In this document: positions 33,131-45,640 of the stretch, one piece after another
Position numbering within the stretch: position 1 is the first letter of the stretch
Layout: each line of letters opens with the position of its first letter
NCBI GenBank assembly: GCA_020226215.1
Contig: CM035236.1
Location: forward strand, 61,964,268 to 62,028,267
DNA: 64,000 nt
Reading direction: 5' to 3'
Source: Sindora glabra
Lineage: Eukaryota > Streptophyta > Magnoliopsida > Fabales > Fabaceae
Program-made: the position numbers and the translations under genes
Notes under the pieces: generated by a model
Database searches by the model: none
What the model was told of the DNA's origin: nothing
The model's input: the letters and a program-made list of their open reading frames with translations, nothing else

Positions 33131-35395
33131 CTATATGCTTCAAATTTGTATACATAGCATTCAATATATTTCTAATAATTATCTTGCATAAGATTTCGTT
33201 TTCTCTTCATCTTTTTATTCTATAATTTGTATTTTGCCCTAACAATCTTTAAGCAACTTTTGTTTGTGAAGCAAAGATGATGAAGTGTGTGAATTCTTCT
33301 TAAGTATTTATGTATGATGCATGATGAAATATAATAAAATTAAGTGACTCTTTTATAAATGATTATGAAAATTGATTGATGATTACTTTTATTGTCATTC
33401 CTTCCATTATTCCATCAAAGAGCTTTGCCAAGTTAATGGCAGATCTCACAAGACTTTTCTTAAGGATGTTCATGAATAATTTTTGATATAATTGGTGTCA
33501 CCTAATAATGGGATGGGCAAGTGCATAATTCCTTAATCTTCTAATAAATGATATCAAAATGGTTTGATTATGATAATTCGTATTGATTTTAGTAGTTTTA
33601 TCTAATTTGGTGTTTGAAAATTAGATGAAAATCACTTATGTGTCATATGTTTTATGAAATTTAGTAGGGATTATTTTAATAGTTAACTAGTTTGAATGGA
33701 ATAACATGAATATAATTTGTTATTCTTGATTCTTGATATATATAAAGAAAAGTTTGTATGATATATGGCACAAGTTTAATTTTATAATGATGCTCTATGC
33801 TTTTAAACTATAAGAATTTTATTTATTATATGTAAGAAGGAGTATAATGTCAAGTTATATTTGTATGGGAAGTATTATATTTTAGTTAGGACAAATTTAT
33901 TTTGTGTAAATTATATTCTTGGATTGAAGATATATTCTTAGGCACAAGAATGTAATAGTATAGTAGGGATTAGAATAATGGGGGTTTACCTTTGGATAAA
34001 ACTTACAAAGTTTTATAATTGATATGATCAAGTGTTTGACATGATCATAATTATATGTTGAAATATGGAATATTAGAAAGATAAAATTCCCCTCATGTAA
34101 ATTCCAATATTTTCTCAATTGAGAATATTTTTGTCATTAACTTTGATATTGTCTCAATTGAGAATATTTTTGCCATTAATAATTCTGTGTAGTTTCACAC
34201 ACGATGTTTTATTTATGAATGCTTGTGTTGTTGCATACTTTTAAAATGCATAAATAATAAAGAAACTATAAAATGCTAAGGGATTATAAAAGATTTATTA
34301 TATTAGGATTGTATGATCTTTCATCATTATTAGAATCCAAGTATTGAAAAGAAATTGTGAAAATCATAGGAAATCATAAAAGATTCATAGAATTACATGA
34401 TTTTTAGCAGCATCAAGTTAAAAAATTTTCCATATTGAGGCAATTTTAATTATTTCAAACAAATAGACATATGAAACTTAATACTAAAATATGTCTAGTT
34501 GGAAAATTTTTAGCAATACTAGAATATGTCTAGTTGGAAAATTTTCCATGTTGAAGCAATTTTAATTATTTCAAATAAATAGACATATGAAACTTAATAT
34601 TGGTATATGTCTAATTGGAAAATTTTCTATGTTGAAGTAATTTTGATTGTTTCAAGTATATAAACGTGTGAAACTTGTTTTATAATGAAAAAAGGTGTAA
34701 TTTTCTAACCAATGGACAAAGAAAAACTAATCGAGATGTTTAGTGTTATGGCCATAACCTATGTTAGCCATATCTTTGTACCATGAAGCTATGATAATGA
34801 TGTTTAAATGTGTGTGAGGAAGTCACATTTGAAAATCTTAGACAATTTAACTTGAAAAAGAAAAAAGAATGAGTACTAAACTCTTTAATTGAAGCCATTA
34901 ACAATGAAAATCTAACCTTTCCTAGACCAAATCTAGTCAACAAATTTAATGGGTAACAACAAGTTATTGATAATAAGGATATGAAGCATTAAAATCCTTT
35001 TGTAATTTCAAGTTAGTGCTATATATAGTCATAAGTAACAAGGGTGAGTAATAAACTCTTAATGAAGATCTAAGAAGGCTTGTTAGAATAAGGTCTTAAA
35101 GGAACTTCACTTACATGGACATAATAAGTGGTGTCATTTTTGGCAAAAGTTTGGAGTTGGCTTTTGTCTATGTTCATGAAAACTTAGGTGTAGTGCATAA
35201 CTATATGAGTACTATAGTTATTTGGAAACTATTTTTTTAAAGTTTATAAAATTATGTGTGTGGTGTTTCTAATTCTAATTTAAGGATTATGGTTTAAAGC
35301 AAAAATGCCACCATAGATTCTATTAAAAGTTAGAAAATATTTTTCTTTATGCATGGTTTTATAGGGATTTTGAGAAGTTGTTTAATTTACAAACT
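33131..35395 (+). mobile_element. non-coding interior of a LARD-like LTR element
   Basis: About 2.3 kb lie between the two LTR-like copies. I found no gag, protease, RT or integrase motif in any frame. A degenerate PBS-like word, TTGGTGTCACC, occurs near 33490. Near 34111 and 34150 a TCTCAATTGAGAATATTTTT segment with a perfect 12-bp palindrome is repeated. A non-coding interior bounded by LTRs and a good PPT fits a non-autonomous retrotransposon derivative mobilised in trans. Confidence 0.5.
34434..34680 (+). repeat. three tandem units of ~81 bp
   Basis: Units begin near 34434, 34541 and 34622 with AATTTTCYATRTTGARG and include ATTATTTCAAAYAAATAGAC and ATATGTCTARTTGGAA. The first unit carries an extra ~26 bp. 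They lie in the non-coding interior of the LARD-like element. Confidence 0.7.
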
Positions 35396-35406
35396 AAGTG
35401 GGGGAT
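35393..35406 (+). other. polypurine tract of the LARD-like element
   Basis: AAACTAAGTGGGGGAT directly precedes the LTR start TGTTGGAACTAG. This is the classic copia-type plus-strand priming context. Confidence 0.7.
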
Positions 35407-36720
35407 TGTTGGAACTAGTTTGTAAATTATTATCTATATGTGTGGTTAAGTTGCCAATTGGAATATTAAAATACACACACTAATTATTGGAAAAGTCATA
35501 TTATTTTGAAATTAAGAGATATGATAATTTATGATCAAGAATCATGTCAATTAATGATAAAAAATATGTTAGTTTATGATCAAGAGACATATTACTTCTT
35601 GATGAATGATGAATAAAGAAATTAATTCCTAGTCAAAAGGCTTAATGGTTCATGTTCAAGATATGGTATATGTTTAATAAACATAATAGTTTGTATTCAA
35701 AAGACATGATCAAGAGATGCATTGGTTCATGATCAAAAGATATGTTAGTTCATGTTCAAAGGACATGTTATTACATAATATTGATTAATGATTAAGAAGT
35801 ATGTTATTTCATGGTCAAAAAACATGTTGGTACAATATCAAGGGATATGTTTGATTCAAGCATTATCTATAAATATGACTAAAATAATGAAACAAATATA
35901 CAAGAATAGATAGAAAAAATAGATGATATAGAAAATAATAAAATGAAAGTGAATAATTGAAAGTGAAGGGAAAGAGGTAAATAAATCTTTATCTTCCATC
36001 ATTTTATTACTTGTATAAATCAATCAATCAATTGTTTTGTTACTTTTTTTAATTGTTCAAATTTATTTTTTATAGGAGAGATTATCAGATTTCTAGTTAT
36101 TCAATCTCTGTAGTACTTGATTTACTAAAAACTTTGTAGCAAATATATCCAGGATATTTAACTTATGATCTTTAGATAGATATAATAGGAATAAATTTAT
36201 AATAGACAACATATAAAATTTATAAATTTATTCCTATTATATTTATTTGAAGATTATAAGTTAAGCATCCTCATTATGGGTATGGGTATGGGTATTTTTT
36301 AAGATAGTCACTTAAAGGATAATGTTCTTTATAACACATTTGAAACACATCATATTTTCTAACTTATATTTTTATTTTGTTGTATGATATCTTTTGATAA
36401 AGATTTATCTTGCATGGATCATATCTAACAACAAAGATATGAGAAAAATAATAAATGCTTGTTTGAAGCTTAAATTAGAATTGACATGAGGAACAAGAAT
36501 TGCACAATTTTTGAAGTAGAGTGTTGGTGCATGATTGAAAATGCAAAAGTAAGATTGCAATTAATACTAATTGATTATCAACTATACCAAAAGACATATA
36601 CAATCATTCCTCCTAGTGAATGCTTTCTTTTAAAGGACAAATGGCAAGGGTGAAGCTACAGTTATGCTTGGGGTGGCTTGGGAAATTGTAATATGCTTTC
36701 CTTTATTTTTATGAAAAAAA
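35407..36720 (+). repeat. 3' LTR of the LARD-like element
   Basis: The LTR starts TGTTGGAACTAG at 35407 and repeats the 5' copy through CTAGTGAATGCTTTC near 36625. After ACAAATG (about 36644) it contains about 190 bp absent from the 5' copy. The LTR-like sequence then becomes part of the ~404-bp tandem array, so its true right end cannot be fixed. Confidence 0.65.
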
Positions 36721-38300
36721 TTATGTTTAACCCCCAATAAATTAATAACTTTTCATATAAGTTCTTGATAAATTTTAATTTAGTCCCTTCAATGATTCCA
36801 CTCTAACTTTGTCCTTGCAAATAGGTGTTGAATCTTTTAGTGTTCATAACCACCACATAAGATAAGTGATTATTATTTTACTTGTTTATTTGTTATAAAT
36901 GAAGAAGTTTCTATAGAAAAAAGTTAAGTCATACCGTTTAAGGATAAGAAACTCGTAGTAAAATTCCCTTATGTTAATGCCATATGAAATAATTAAAGTT
37001 CAAAAATTTTGCTTCAATAGAAGGGGATTTTAGAATAACAAATAAAATGATGAATAAATTAGAAAGGAAATGTTGAGAGATTTTCCTAAAATTAACATCC
37101 AATTTTAATGTTCATATAAAAAATTATGTTTAACCCCCTAAAAATTAATAAGCTTTCATGGAAGTCCTTAATAAATTTTAATTCAGTCCCCTCAGTGATT
37201 CCACTCTAACTTTGTCCCTACAAAGAGGTGTTAAATCTTTTAGTATTTATAACTATCGCATAAGATAAATGATTATTACTTTACTCATTTATTTGTAATA
37301 AATGAAAAATTTTTCTGTAAAAAAACAGTTGAATCATATTGTTTAAGGATAAGAAACTCATGGTAAAATTCCCTTATGTTAATGCCGTATGAAATAATTA
37401 GAGTTAAAAAATTTTGCTTCAATGGAAGGGAATTTTAGAATAACAAATAAAATGATGAATAAATTAGAAGGGAAATGTTGAGAGATTTTCCTAAAATTAA
37501 CATCTATTTTTAATGTTCATATAAAAAATTATGTTTAACCCCCAAAAAATTAATAAGTTTTCATGCAAGTCCTTAATAAATTTTAATTTAGTCCCCTCAG
37601 TGATTCCACTCTAACTTTGCCCCTGCAAAGAGGTGTTGAATCTTTTAGTATTCATAACTACCGCATAAGATAAATAATTATTACTTTACTAATTTATTTG
37701 TAATAAATGAAGTAGTTTTTTTGTTAAAAAAAGTTAAGTCATACTGTTCAAGGATAAGAAACTCATAGTAAAATTCTCTTATGTTAATGCCATATGAAGT
37801 AATTAGAGTTCAAAAATTTTGCTTCAAAGGAATGGAATCTTAGAATAACAAATAAAATGATGAATAAATTGGAAGGGAAATGATGAGAGATTTTCTTAAA
37901 ATTAACATCTATTTTTAGTGTTCATATAAGAAAATTATGTTTAACCTCCTAAAAATTAATAAGTTTTCATATAAGTCCTTAATAAATTTTAATTCAGTCC
38001 TTTCAATGATTCCACTCTAACTTTACCCAGTGTTGAATCTTTTAATATTCATAGCCACCACATAAGATAAATGATTATTTCTTTACTCGTTTATTTGTAA
38101 CAGATGAAGAAGTTAGGTCATATCATTTAAGGATAAGAAATTCATAGTAAATTTTCCTTATGTTAATGCCATATGAAATAATCAGAGTTCAAAAATTTTG
38201 CTTCAATGGAAGGGAATTTTATAATAATAAATAAAATGATGAATAAATTAGAAGGGAAATATTAAGAGATTTTCCTAAAATTAACATCTATTTTTTTTAA
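36721..38300 (+). repeat. tandem array, four units of ~404 bp
   Basis: Units start TTATGTTTAACCYCC at 36721, 37124, 37529 and 37935, giving lengths of 403, 405, 406 and about 366 (last partial). Each contains ATTCCACTCTAACTTT, GATAAGAAACTC, TTATGTTAATGCC and GAGAGATTTTCCTAAAATTA. Part of every unit (AATCTTTTAGTRTTCATAAC, then ATAAATGAAGAAGTTT) is homologous to the 5' LTR copy near 32915-33125. So the satellite-like array grew by duplication of LTR-derived DNA plus the extra insert. No coding capacity is seen. Confidence 0.85.
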
Positions 38301-38669
38301 TATTGGAGGGAAACTAAAATAGGTGAGAATTATATATTAATTCCATTGGAATATCAAATGAAAAATTAATAGAGGAAAGTGGATAAGTAATGCTTTTTAG
38401 CACTATAGAGGATAAATCAATCATTGAAAATAATACGAGAGGGTTATGTGTAATTTACTTTATAATTTACTTATAAAAAAATGATGTAATAAATTGTCAT
38501 TTTAAGAATATGATTATTATTATTTGCAAAGATTATGAAAAATTACTTAACTCAATAAAATAGTGTGATGAAAGATGAATCTAAATTTTGTTTAGTAAAC
38601 AATTTTGGCTTGGTTCCCAAATTGTCAATATCAAAAGACATGATAACCAACTATAAAATGAGGTGCTTT
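38301..38669. other. no gene between array and hairpin
   Basis: AT-rich unique-looking sequence. A short plus-strand frame at 38565 overlaps the hairpin repeats and has no recognisable content. Confidence 0.4.
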
Positions 38670-38831
38670 CTATGTTACCCCCATGGGTTTGGAACCCATG
38701 GGTTTGGAACCCATGGGGATGTGGCCAAATTTAAAGCATTGGATGAGTAAAATCATTGACTTGATCAACTCATCCAATGGTTTAATTTTGACCACATCCC
38801 CATGGGTTCCAAACCCATGGGGTAACATAGA
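38670..38831. repeat. foldback hairpin with GGGTTTGGAACCC motifs
   Basis: Arm 1 (38670-38748) and arm 2 (38768-38831) are near-perfect complements, joined by a loop of about 19 bp. Both arms carry CTATGTTACCCC, CCATGGGTTTGGAACCCATG, GGATGTGG and ATTGGATGAGT. Arm 1 has one extra 15-bp copy of CATGGGTTTGGAACC. The inner motif is itself palindromic. It may be a small MITE or foldback. The position, about 170 bp upstream of the PPR exon 1 ATG, is within the likely promoter region. Confidence 0.8.
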
Positions 38832-39004
38832 ATTCCCCATAAAATGATATTTTGCGTTTTTTGCCTCTCTCTCAAAAAACCTACTCCAAATATCAATTTG
38901 TCGTTTTGCTTTTGGGGGTGTGGGGGTGGTCATAGGTACTTTCTCCTGAACGAGGGGTATATTCTGGTTTCTTCTTCATAGCTCTTCCGCAGATTCAAAG
39001 TCAA
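38832..39004 (+). promoter_or_regulatory. probable promoter/5' UTR of the PPR locus
   Basis: Base composition changes to a more balanced, C/T-rich plant 5' UTR style (TTCTTCTTCATAGCTCTTCC). No clear TATA box is visible. The call depends on exon 1 being correctly identified. Confidence 0.35.
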
Positions 39005-41391
39005 ATGGGGCCGTGCTTCAGACACTCTCTTCGTGCTCTCTTCGACTGCCTGGTGTCAGGGAAATTTTTTCTTGTTCTTTCTCTTTTTTCTGTCTCAAAG
39101 GCTCATACAAGTACGTAGCTTTCATCCTTTTCGTTCTAATCTCCTTCTTTTTCTTAATCTCTTGCCGATAAAATTCAGAACGGAAGCGGATAAAATGCTG
39201 GATGCTTTGATGCTCTGTTTGTGCAAGGGTGTGGGTATGTGTTTAGAAAATCCATTGCTTTCTGTTGCATATGTTCCCAGAACTCTTCAGTTTTCTTTTG
39301 GCATTGGGGCTTTTAGTCGACCAAAGGTAATCAAGTTTCTCTCTTGTTGTGCCCATGGCTTTCGGTTGTTGAATTGCTGCATTTTAATGTAGATTTGTGT
39401 AATTGTGTGGGTTTTAGGGAAAAAAAATGGAAGATTTACTCCGTTTATGTAAGAATATTTCTGGGGTTGTAACTTTGTATTGACCGATAGAAATGGACTA
39501 TCCTAATCACACTCGTGTGGACTGTGTTAGTTTCTTGTAATTCTCAGTTTTTAATGGAAATTTAACGTTCCTGTTGTTCCCCTAGTGATGTAGCAATGCA
39601 CTTTGGTACTCACTAGCAAATTTTGAAAAATAATGATTGTAAGAATTCAACAATTTGGAATCCTATCCTAATCTTTTAATTGGGAAACTATAAAATGGAA
39701 TTGATTCAATTTGTTTATGATTCTGTTCACCCTTTTTTGGAGGACTGAAGGTTTTGGTCGTGGGATCCCTTGATGATGTTTTCCTTTAAATCCTAGTTCC
39801 AGTTCCTTATCCATTCTTCTCGTTGGACGTCATTAGACAGTTCTAGTTATTTTTCTTATTAAAAAAGGTTAATCTTAACAAGTGGTATGTATTATGCATG
39901 GAAGCTACTATGCACTAATTAATTAAATAAATCCCAGTAGCCAGTAATGTCATCTGCTTGGCTGTTAAGAGTTTATGATAAATTTATCATCTAAGCCTTA
40001 CATTATGTTTCTGTTATAATGATATCAGTTTCAGTTGAGAACTATTGTACCCTCAGAGATTAATCTATCCATTTAAATAGTCATTCGGATAATCTTAATT
40101 ACCCAACTATTTATGAAGCTATTGTTAACTTGTATTTACTGTTTCTATTTTCTTTAATGCTTGTGAAGTATTGAATGCAAACTGGTGATAAGCTACTGAT
40201 GCAGCGTGGAAATTTATTTATTTAAGGATTTGGGTTAATGGGAAAATAAGGAAATAGGATGGGTAAATGGGTATGAAGTGAAAGAGGATTGTGGGAGGAG
40301 TCGACCTCCTGGGACAGAAACCTGAAAACTCAGAGTTCTGGTCCTAAAGAATTCAGAAAGCATTTAATATGCACTGAAATTATGCTTTAAACTCTGCTGA
40401 AAGTACATAGGAGATTCCTATATGTAGACCCCAAATGGCTCTTGAACTGACTGGACTCTCTCTAGACTAAATAAATGACTGTTTGATTACCTTCCAACTG
40501 GTTTTGTCTACATATATTCCTAATGACGAAAATATATTGCCAAGAATCTCTAATGAAGACTCAAACATTTCCAAGACTCTTTAATTAAATACTTAACTAT
40601 TAAAACACGTAATTGTCAAATTATAATTATTATTCTTCATTAGCTACTTAAATGTGTTATATGATAATCTTGTAGGTATTGATCTTAGTTTTTTATGTAA
40701 ATCTAGATGTTCAGCTGTCATACTGCATCCATTTAAGATTGCAACAACAGCTATTTCTGGTATGCAAATTGCAGTCAATGTCAAGATCCTACATTTCATC
40801 ATCCCAAAGGTCTGCAGTGGTAGGAGCTTCAGTTCTTTTAAGATGAGATTGTGGAATAAACTCAAAAGTGCATGGTGCATTCTCTCAGTGCAACCTTTTC
40901 AGCGTGGCTCTAAGATATCTTCCATAAAATTTGAAAAAATAGTTACAAAGGCATTGTCTCAGCCTAGTGAAAACAAGCCAATATCATGATCGCCTATTGA
41001 TTTAAAAGGTTAGTTAGTCTTCTTTAACATTGAAACTCTTTGAATAATTGTTTCATCAACATATATGTTTTAATTTTTTTTATTGATGCCCAAGCTGTAA
41101 GAATAAAAATATCTTGTTCATATGATTCTTCCTGTGGCTTTCTAAAATATTTTGAGAAAAATGTTGTATTATGACAGCTCAGCCCTGAAGGTTCCTTAAT
41201 AAACAATCCGCTAATGCTGAGATATATTCTATTGGTATTTATTTGCAAGACATCATACAGAAAATCACATATCTTCTGAGCCAGTTTAGACTCCTTCATA
41301 AAATTGTGCTTGTTGGACTGTATAAACTTTTGTAAAGATGGTCTTTTTGAATTTAGGCAATTGTATAAACATTATCAACTAAAAAGTACAC

Positions 41392-41548
41392 TATTAAAAG
41401 AAAAGAAAAGAAAAGAAAGATTTGTGAAATCATGACCTTAATTGAGATAGGTAATGTCTATTTATAATAAAATATAGGGTTACGAGATATGAGTCCATCG
41501 CCCATGTGTCTTAGCCTATAAGAAACTAATATACTTTATTTACTAATG
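41392..41548 (-). repeat. 3' LTR of the minus-strand copia element
   Basis: This copy begins TATTAA (for TGTTAG) and ends TTACTAAT in plus orientation, so both ends have mutated from TG...CA. An (AAAAG)n run at 41396-41420 replaces part of the other LTR's A-rich segment. The minus-strand PPT, reading AATTTGAGAAGGAGC, adjoins it at 41549-41563. Confidence 0.75.
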
Positions 41549-41555
41549 CTCCTTC

Positions 41556-42960
41556 TCAAATTGGAGTATAGATATCAAACATGTTCAGCTTGTTACAAAT
41601 ATCGTTAACTTGTTTTCCAGGAAGAGTCTTGGTTAACAAATCAAGAAGTTGTTCTCTAGTTTTTATATGTCTAAAATCTATAACACTTTTTTGAAGTTTT
41701 TGCCTAACAAAGTGATAATCAACTATTACATGCTTAGTTTGTTCATGAAATATTGGATTTGTGGCAATATAAGTGGTGGCTTGGTTATCACACCATAGTG
41801 GCATGGCTTAAGATGAACTAATCCTAAGTTGGCTAAGAAGATAAGAAAGCCGCATAAGTTCAGCAGTAACATGAGCCATGGTTCAATATTTAGACTCTAT
41901 ACTAAATTGATATACTATTGCTTGTTTTTTATTTTTCCATGATATGAGATTTTTGCCGACGAGCACACAATATCCTGAAGTAGACCTTCTATCTATAGGA
42001 TATCCTACCTGATTAGCATCAGAAAAGCTTTCAATTCTACAATTGCCACGATCCTAATATAATATTCCACCCTCGGATGCCTTTTTCAAATATTTTAAGA
42101 TATATATAATTACATCCCAATAAAAAGTTCTTGGAGAATTCATAAATTGATTTATTATGTTTATTGGAAAAGTAATATCAGGTTTTGTAAGAATAAGATA
42201 GTTCAATTTGTCCACTAACTTTTTGTAATGTTACGAATCTTCTAGTAGTTCTTCCTCTTCCAATTCAAGTTTAACATTTAAAATCATAGGAATGTTACAT
42301 AGTTTTGAATCAAGCAAATTAGTTTCCTTCAAAAGGTTAAGAATATATTTTTTCTGTGAAAAAAAAATTTCCTTCTTACTTCAAGCAATTTCAATAATAC
42401 TTAGGAAATACCGAAGTGATCCCAAGTTCTTAGTTTAAACCTTCAATTAAAGCAAGTTCTTTAATTCTAAAATTTTCACTTGATCGTTGTCGATAATTAC
42501 AATGTCATCAACATAAATAGCAAGAAGAATATACCTGAATTTAGAATGTTTGTAGAACATAGAATGATCATGATCATTCTTTTTCTTACTAAGCTCTATT
42601 ATAACATCCCTAAATTTGTCAAACCATGCTCAAGAATTGTTTTAAGCTATACAAAGACTTTCTCAGTTGACACACCTTTCCTTTCTCTTCTTGAGCAATG
42701 TAGTTAGGAGGTTTTTCCATATAAACTTCTTCATGTAAATCATTATGAAAAAAAGCCTTTTTTAATATGAAATTGGTGAAAAGGCCTATGCTGAGAGATA
42801 GCCAGAGAAAGAAATAGGCGAATAGATGTTATTTTAGCAACAAGAGAGGAAGTCTCTTATTAATTAATATCATAAGTTTGTGCATAGCCTTAGTCACCAA
42901 TTAAACTTTCAATTGAGTAATAGAACCATTTGAGTTAACTTTCAATATGTATACCCATTT
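41556..42960 (-). pseudogene. copia RT and RNase H, minus strand
   Basis: RNase H at 41556-41804 reads MPLWCDNQATTYIATNPIFH, then EQTKHVIVDYHFVRQKL, FRHIKTREQLLDLLTKTLPG and LNMFDIYTP, a well-preserved copia C-terminus. Upstream, the RT catalytic motif reads LAIYVDDIVII near 42487-42518. Further RT text runs to about 42.95 kb. A conserved RNase H segment near 41.82-41.95 kb is disrupted by stops. It encoded reverse transcription and RNA removal for the element; it is now inactive. Confidence 0.85.
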
Positions 42961-43629
42961 GTACCGAATAAGCTTTTTACCATTTAGTAAAGGTACAAGT
43001 TCTCAAGTATTGCTGTCCTTAAGAACTTTCATCTCTTCATTCATAGAAACACACCATTCATCATGAGAAAGAGCCTTTGAAACAATTTTGGAAACAATAA
43101 TCTAATTTAGGGAAGCAATAAAAAATTGGAAAGACACAAATAAGATGGAATATGACATAAATTTAGATATAGGATAAGATGTAGGAAGTTTACCTTTTTG
43201 GGTCTAACTATGAGTACCTTTGCAGTGGATGATAGGAACATCAAGATTGGAAAATGAAGAGATGGATCTTTTGAAGAAGAAGCTGTTGGTGGAGGAGACA
43301 AAGCTAATGGTTGTGTAGCAACTAGTGTGGCACTTAATGGTGGTGGTGGTGTTGTTGTGGGGATCTATTTTTTGCGAAAGTAAACAAATCTAATAGGTGG
43401 GGGGAGTTGTTGTTGGGGAGTGGATTGAGAAGTAGTAGTATATACAAAGAAATAATTGTTAACAGATTCAAACTTAGGTAATGGATCTATAGAAAAATCA
43501 AAGAAAGGAACTAACTCAAAAAATGTAATATAAATGGATACAAAATAACATTTTAAATCAGGAGAATAACAATAGTAACTTTTTTAAGTGTGAGAATACT
43601 CAAGAAAAAGTATTTTAGAGATTGAAGAT

Positions 43630-44270
43630 CTAATTTAGAAATCTGCGATCAATAATCATGAGCAAAATAAATACAACCAAGGATGCATGGAGTGAGATGG
43701 AACAATGGTTGAGAAGAAACAAAAGAAAATATGGTATCTCACTGTCAAGAATTAAAGAAGATATTCTATTGATTAAAAAATAAGCTGTAGAAATAGCTTC
43801 TACCCAAAATGTCTTAGGAACTTTCATCTGAAATAGAAGTGCATGTGAAACTTCCATTAAATGATGATTTTTTCGTTCAACTATCCCATTTTCTCCTATC
43901 TTTTTGTGGGGTAACCGCACAAGAAAATTGATGTATAATATCATGCTTGGATAAATATAAAGAGAATTAGGCAAAAAATATTCTTTAGCTTTATTACTGC
44001 ACAAATATTTGATAGAAGTATCAACGTAATTCATAATTTCAGCATGGAAGGTGCAAAAAAATATCAACCAACTTAGATTGATTATTCGTTAAGTAAAGCC
44101 AAGTAGTTCTTAAATAATCGTCAACAAATGCAATAAAATAACGATAGCCAAGTTTGGACATGACTGGATAAAGACCCCAAACATCAGAATGCACTAACTT
44201 AAAAAAGAGTGCAACTTATTAACTTTGGAAATATAAGATTGGCAATGCAGTTTGGCAAATTAACATGACT
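43630..44270 (-). pseudogene. copia integrase fragment, minus strand
   Basis: The minus strand reads FCTFHAEIMNYVDTSIKYL, CSNKAKEYFLP, then ENGIVERKNHHLMEVSHALL, FQMKVPKTFWVEAISTAYFL and INRISS (43.63-44.07 kb). The QNGVVERKNR-type motif carries the last catalytic Glu of the D,D35E triad. The expected RTPQQ before it is altered by a frameshift-like insertion. Upstream, FRPLWVFIQSCPNLAIVIL-type text near 44.15 kb belongs to the core. Confidence 0.85.
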
Positions 44271-44899
44271 TACGATTAAAATTTGAAATGGAACTTAGAC
44301 GAGAACACAATAATGGGCAGAGAAGTAGGTTGAGGGGAATCACCATCAAGCAAATACAATTTAGCAGATTCGTGTCTTTTATAAAAAATCTCCTTCATTG
44401 AAACTAAAGAAGAAGAAAATACCACGATTATAAGTATGTGTTATTTAGCTAATTAAAAGTAAGTTGAATGAAAATTTAGGAAGACAAAAAATATTAGTTA
44501 AAGAAACATTAAAAGTAACATCAATTGTATCAACTTCCAACAGCGGAAGCAGTTGACACATTAGTTAAATTGATAGAAGATAAGGATGTAAAAGAGGAAA
44601 AGATACTTGTGTCTCCCATTATATAATCAGTGGCCCTAAAATTAATTACTCATCTAAACTTGGAATGAGAAAGACATGTAATAGGATTACCTTTTTGAAT
44701 CTGAATAGTAGTAGATTGAGTGGAGGGTGGTTGCTGCAAGATTAGTGGTCATTGTGAAAGGTGGAGCTAAATCAAACAATTATATTCATCCTTAGTCAAA
44801 GTTATGCACTCAAATTCTGGTGCAGAAGAGCTAGAAGTAGTATGTGTAAACCGAGATGGTGGTATATATCATCCAACTAACATAGGATAAGTTTTCTTT

Positions 44900-45640
44900 A
44901 TATAATCTGGTTCCTTACATTAAGAACAAATACCATTGTTGGGCGAATTACAACCTCTGCCTTTATCTTCTCTACCACTACTATAACCCCCCTCGAATAC
45001 TAAAACTTATTAAAGGAGAAGAGTTAACTAGAGAGGTAGATGAGGAAGTTGATGGTAGCTCTCGGGCAGTTTGAAGAACGTGAGAGAAAATAGACTGTCA
45101 AGTTAATTGCTCAAAGTTAGATAAAATTTGTTGGCAAATAGGACTAAGCTTAGTAGGTAAATTTATGAGAAAAGATAAAGTAGTTAACTGTACTTGTTAA
45201 GTACGTGTTATCTTGACATCCTTAGTAATGGGAAGGAGTTTGTTCCATTGTTCATAGATATTGTTCCACTTGTTATAAATTTGAGACACAATTTTTCCTT
45301 GTATATTTTGTTGAAACAAAGCTATACATAAGTCATAAATGCAACTTAAATTATCTTTACCTGAAAAAAGAGATTCAAGAAATGTCCACAAATTTTTAAC
45401 AGTCTTGCAATGTACACAATTATTTTTTATATCCTTCTTCAAAGTATTGCTTATTAGAATAAATAGTCACTAATGCTCCATAATCTATCGAGTTTTTGTA
45501 TTGCCAGTGAGTAGATCATTAGTCAGGTGATCAGATTTGTCAATAGCCTCAAAGAAATATTAAATAGATTTTTTCCATGTAAGATATTTGCATTCATCAA
45601 CATCAAGTTTCTATTTAGTAATTTTTGCAGCAGTAGAAAT
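44900..45640 (-). pseudogene. copia gag (UBN2-type) with zinc knuckle, minus strand
   Basis: A gag segment at 45197-45442 reads CKTVKNLWTFLESLFSGKDN, then IYDLCIALFQQNIQGKIVSQ, IYNKWNNIYEQWNKLLPIT, the UBN2-type gag pattern. Closer to pol a zinc knuckle is seen near 44.90-44.96 kb as NGICS, a stop, then CKEPDYIKKT, with its third and fourth ligands degraded. Gag extends to about 45.64 kb with stops. The 45.8-46.2 kb leader is noticeably GC-richer. Confidence 0.75.

Noticed and set aside
39033..39392. 119-codon open frame overlapping PPR exon 1
   Set aside because: It is in another frame, has no recognised content, and the phase-correct exon ATG 39005 to donor 39111 explains the region better.
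40644..40989. Opposing frames of 78 and 111 codons
   Set aside because: No recognisable family on either strand; they lie in the PPR intron and could be chance.
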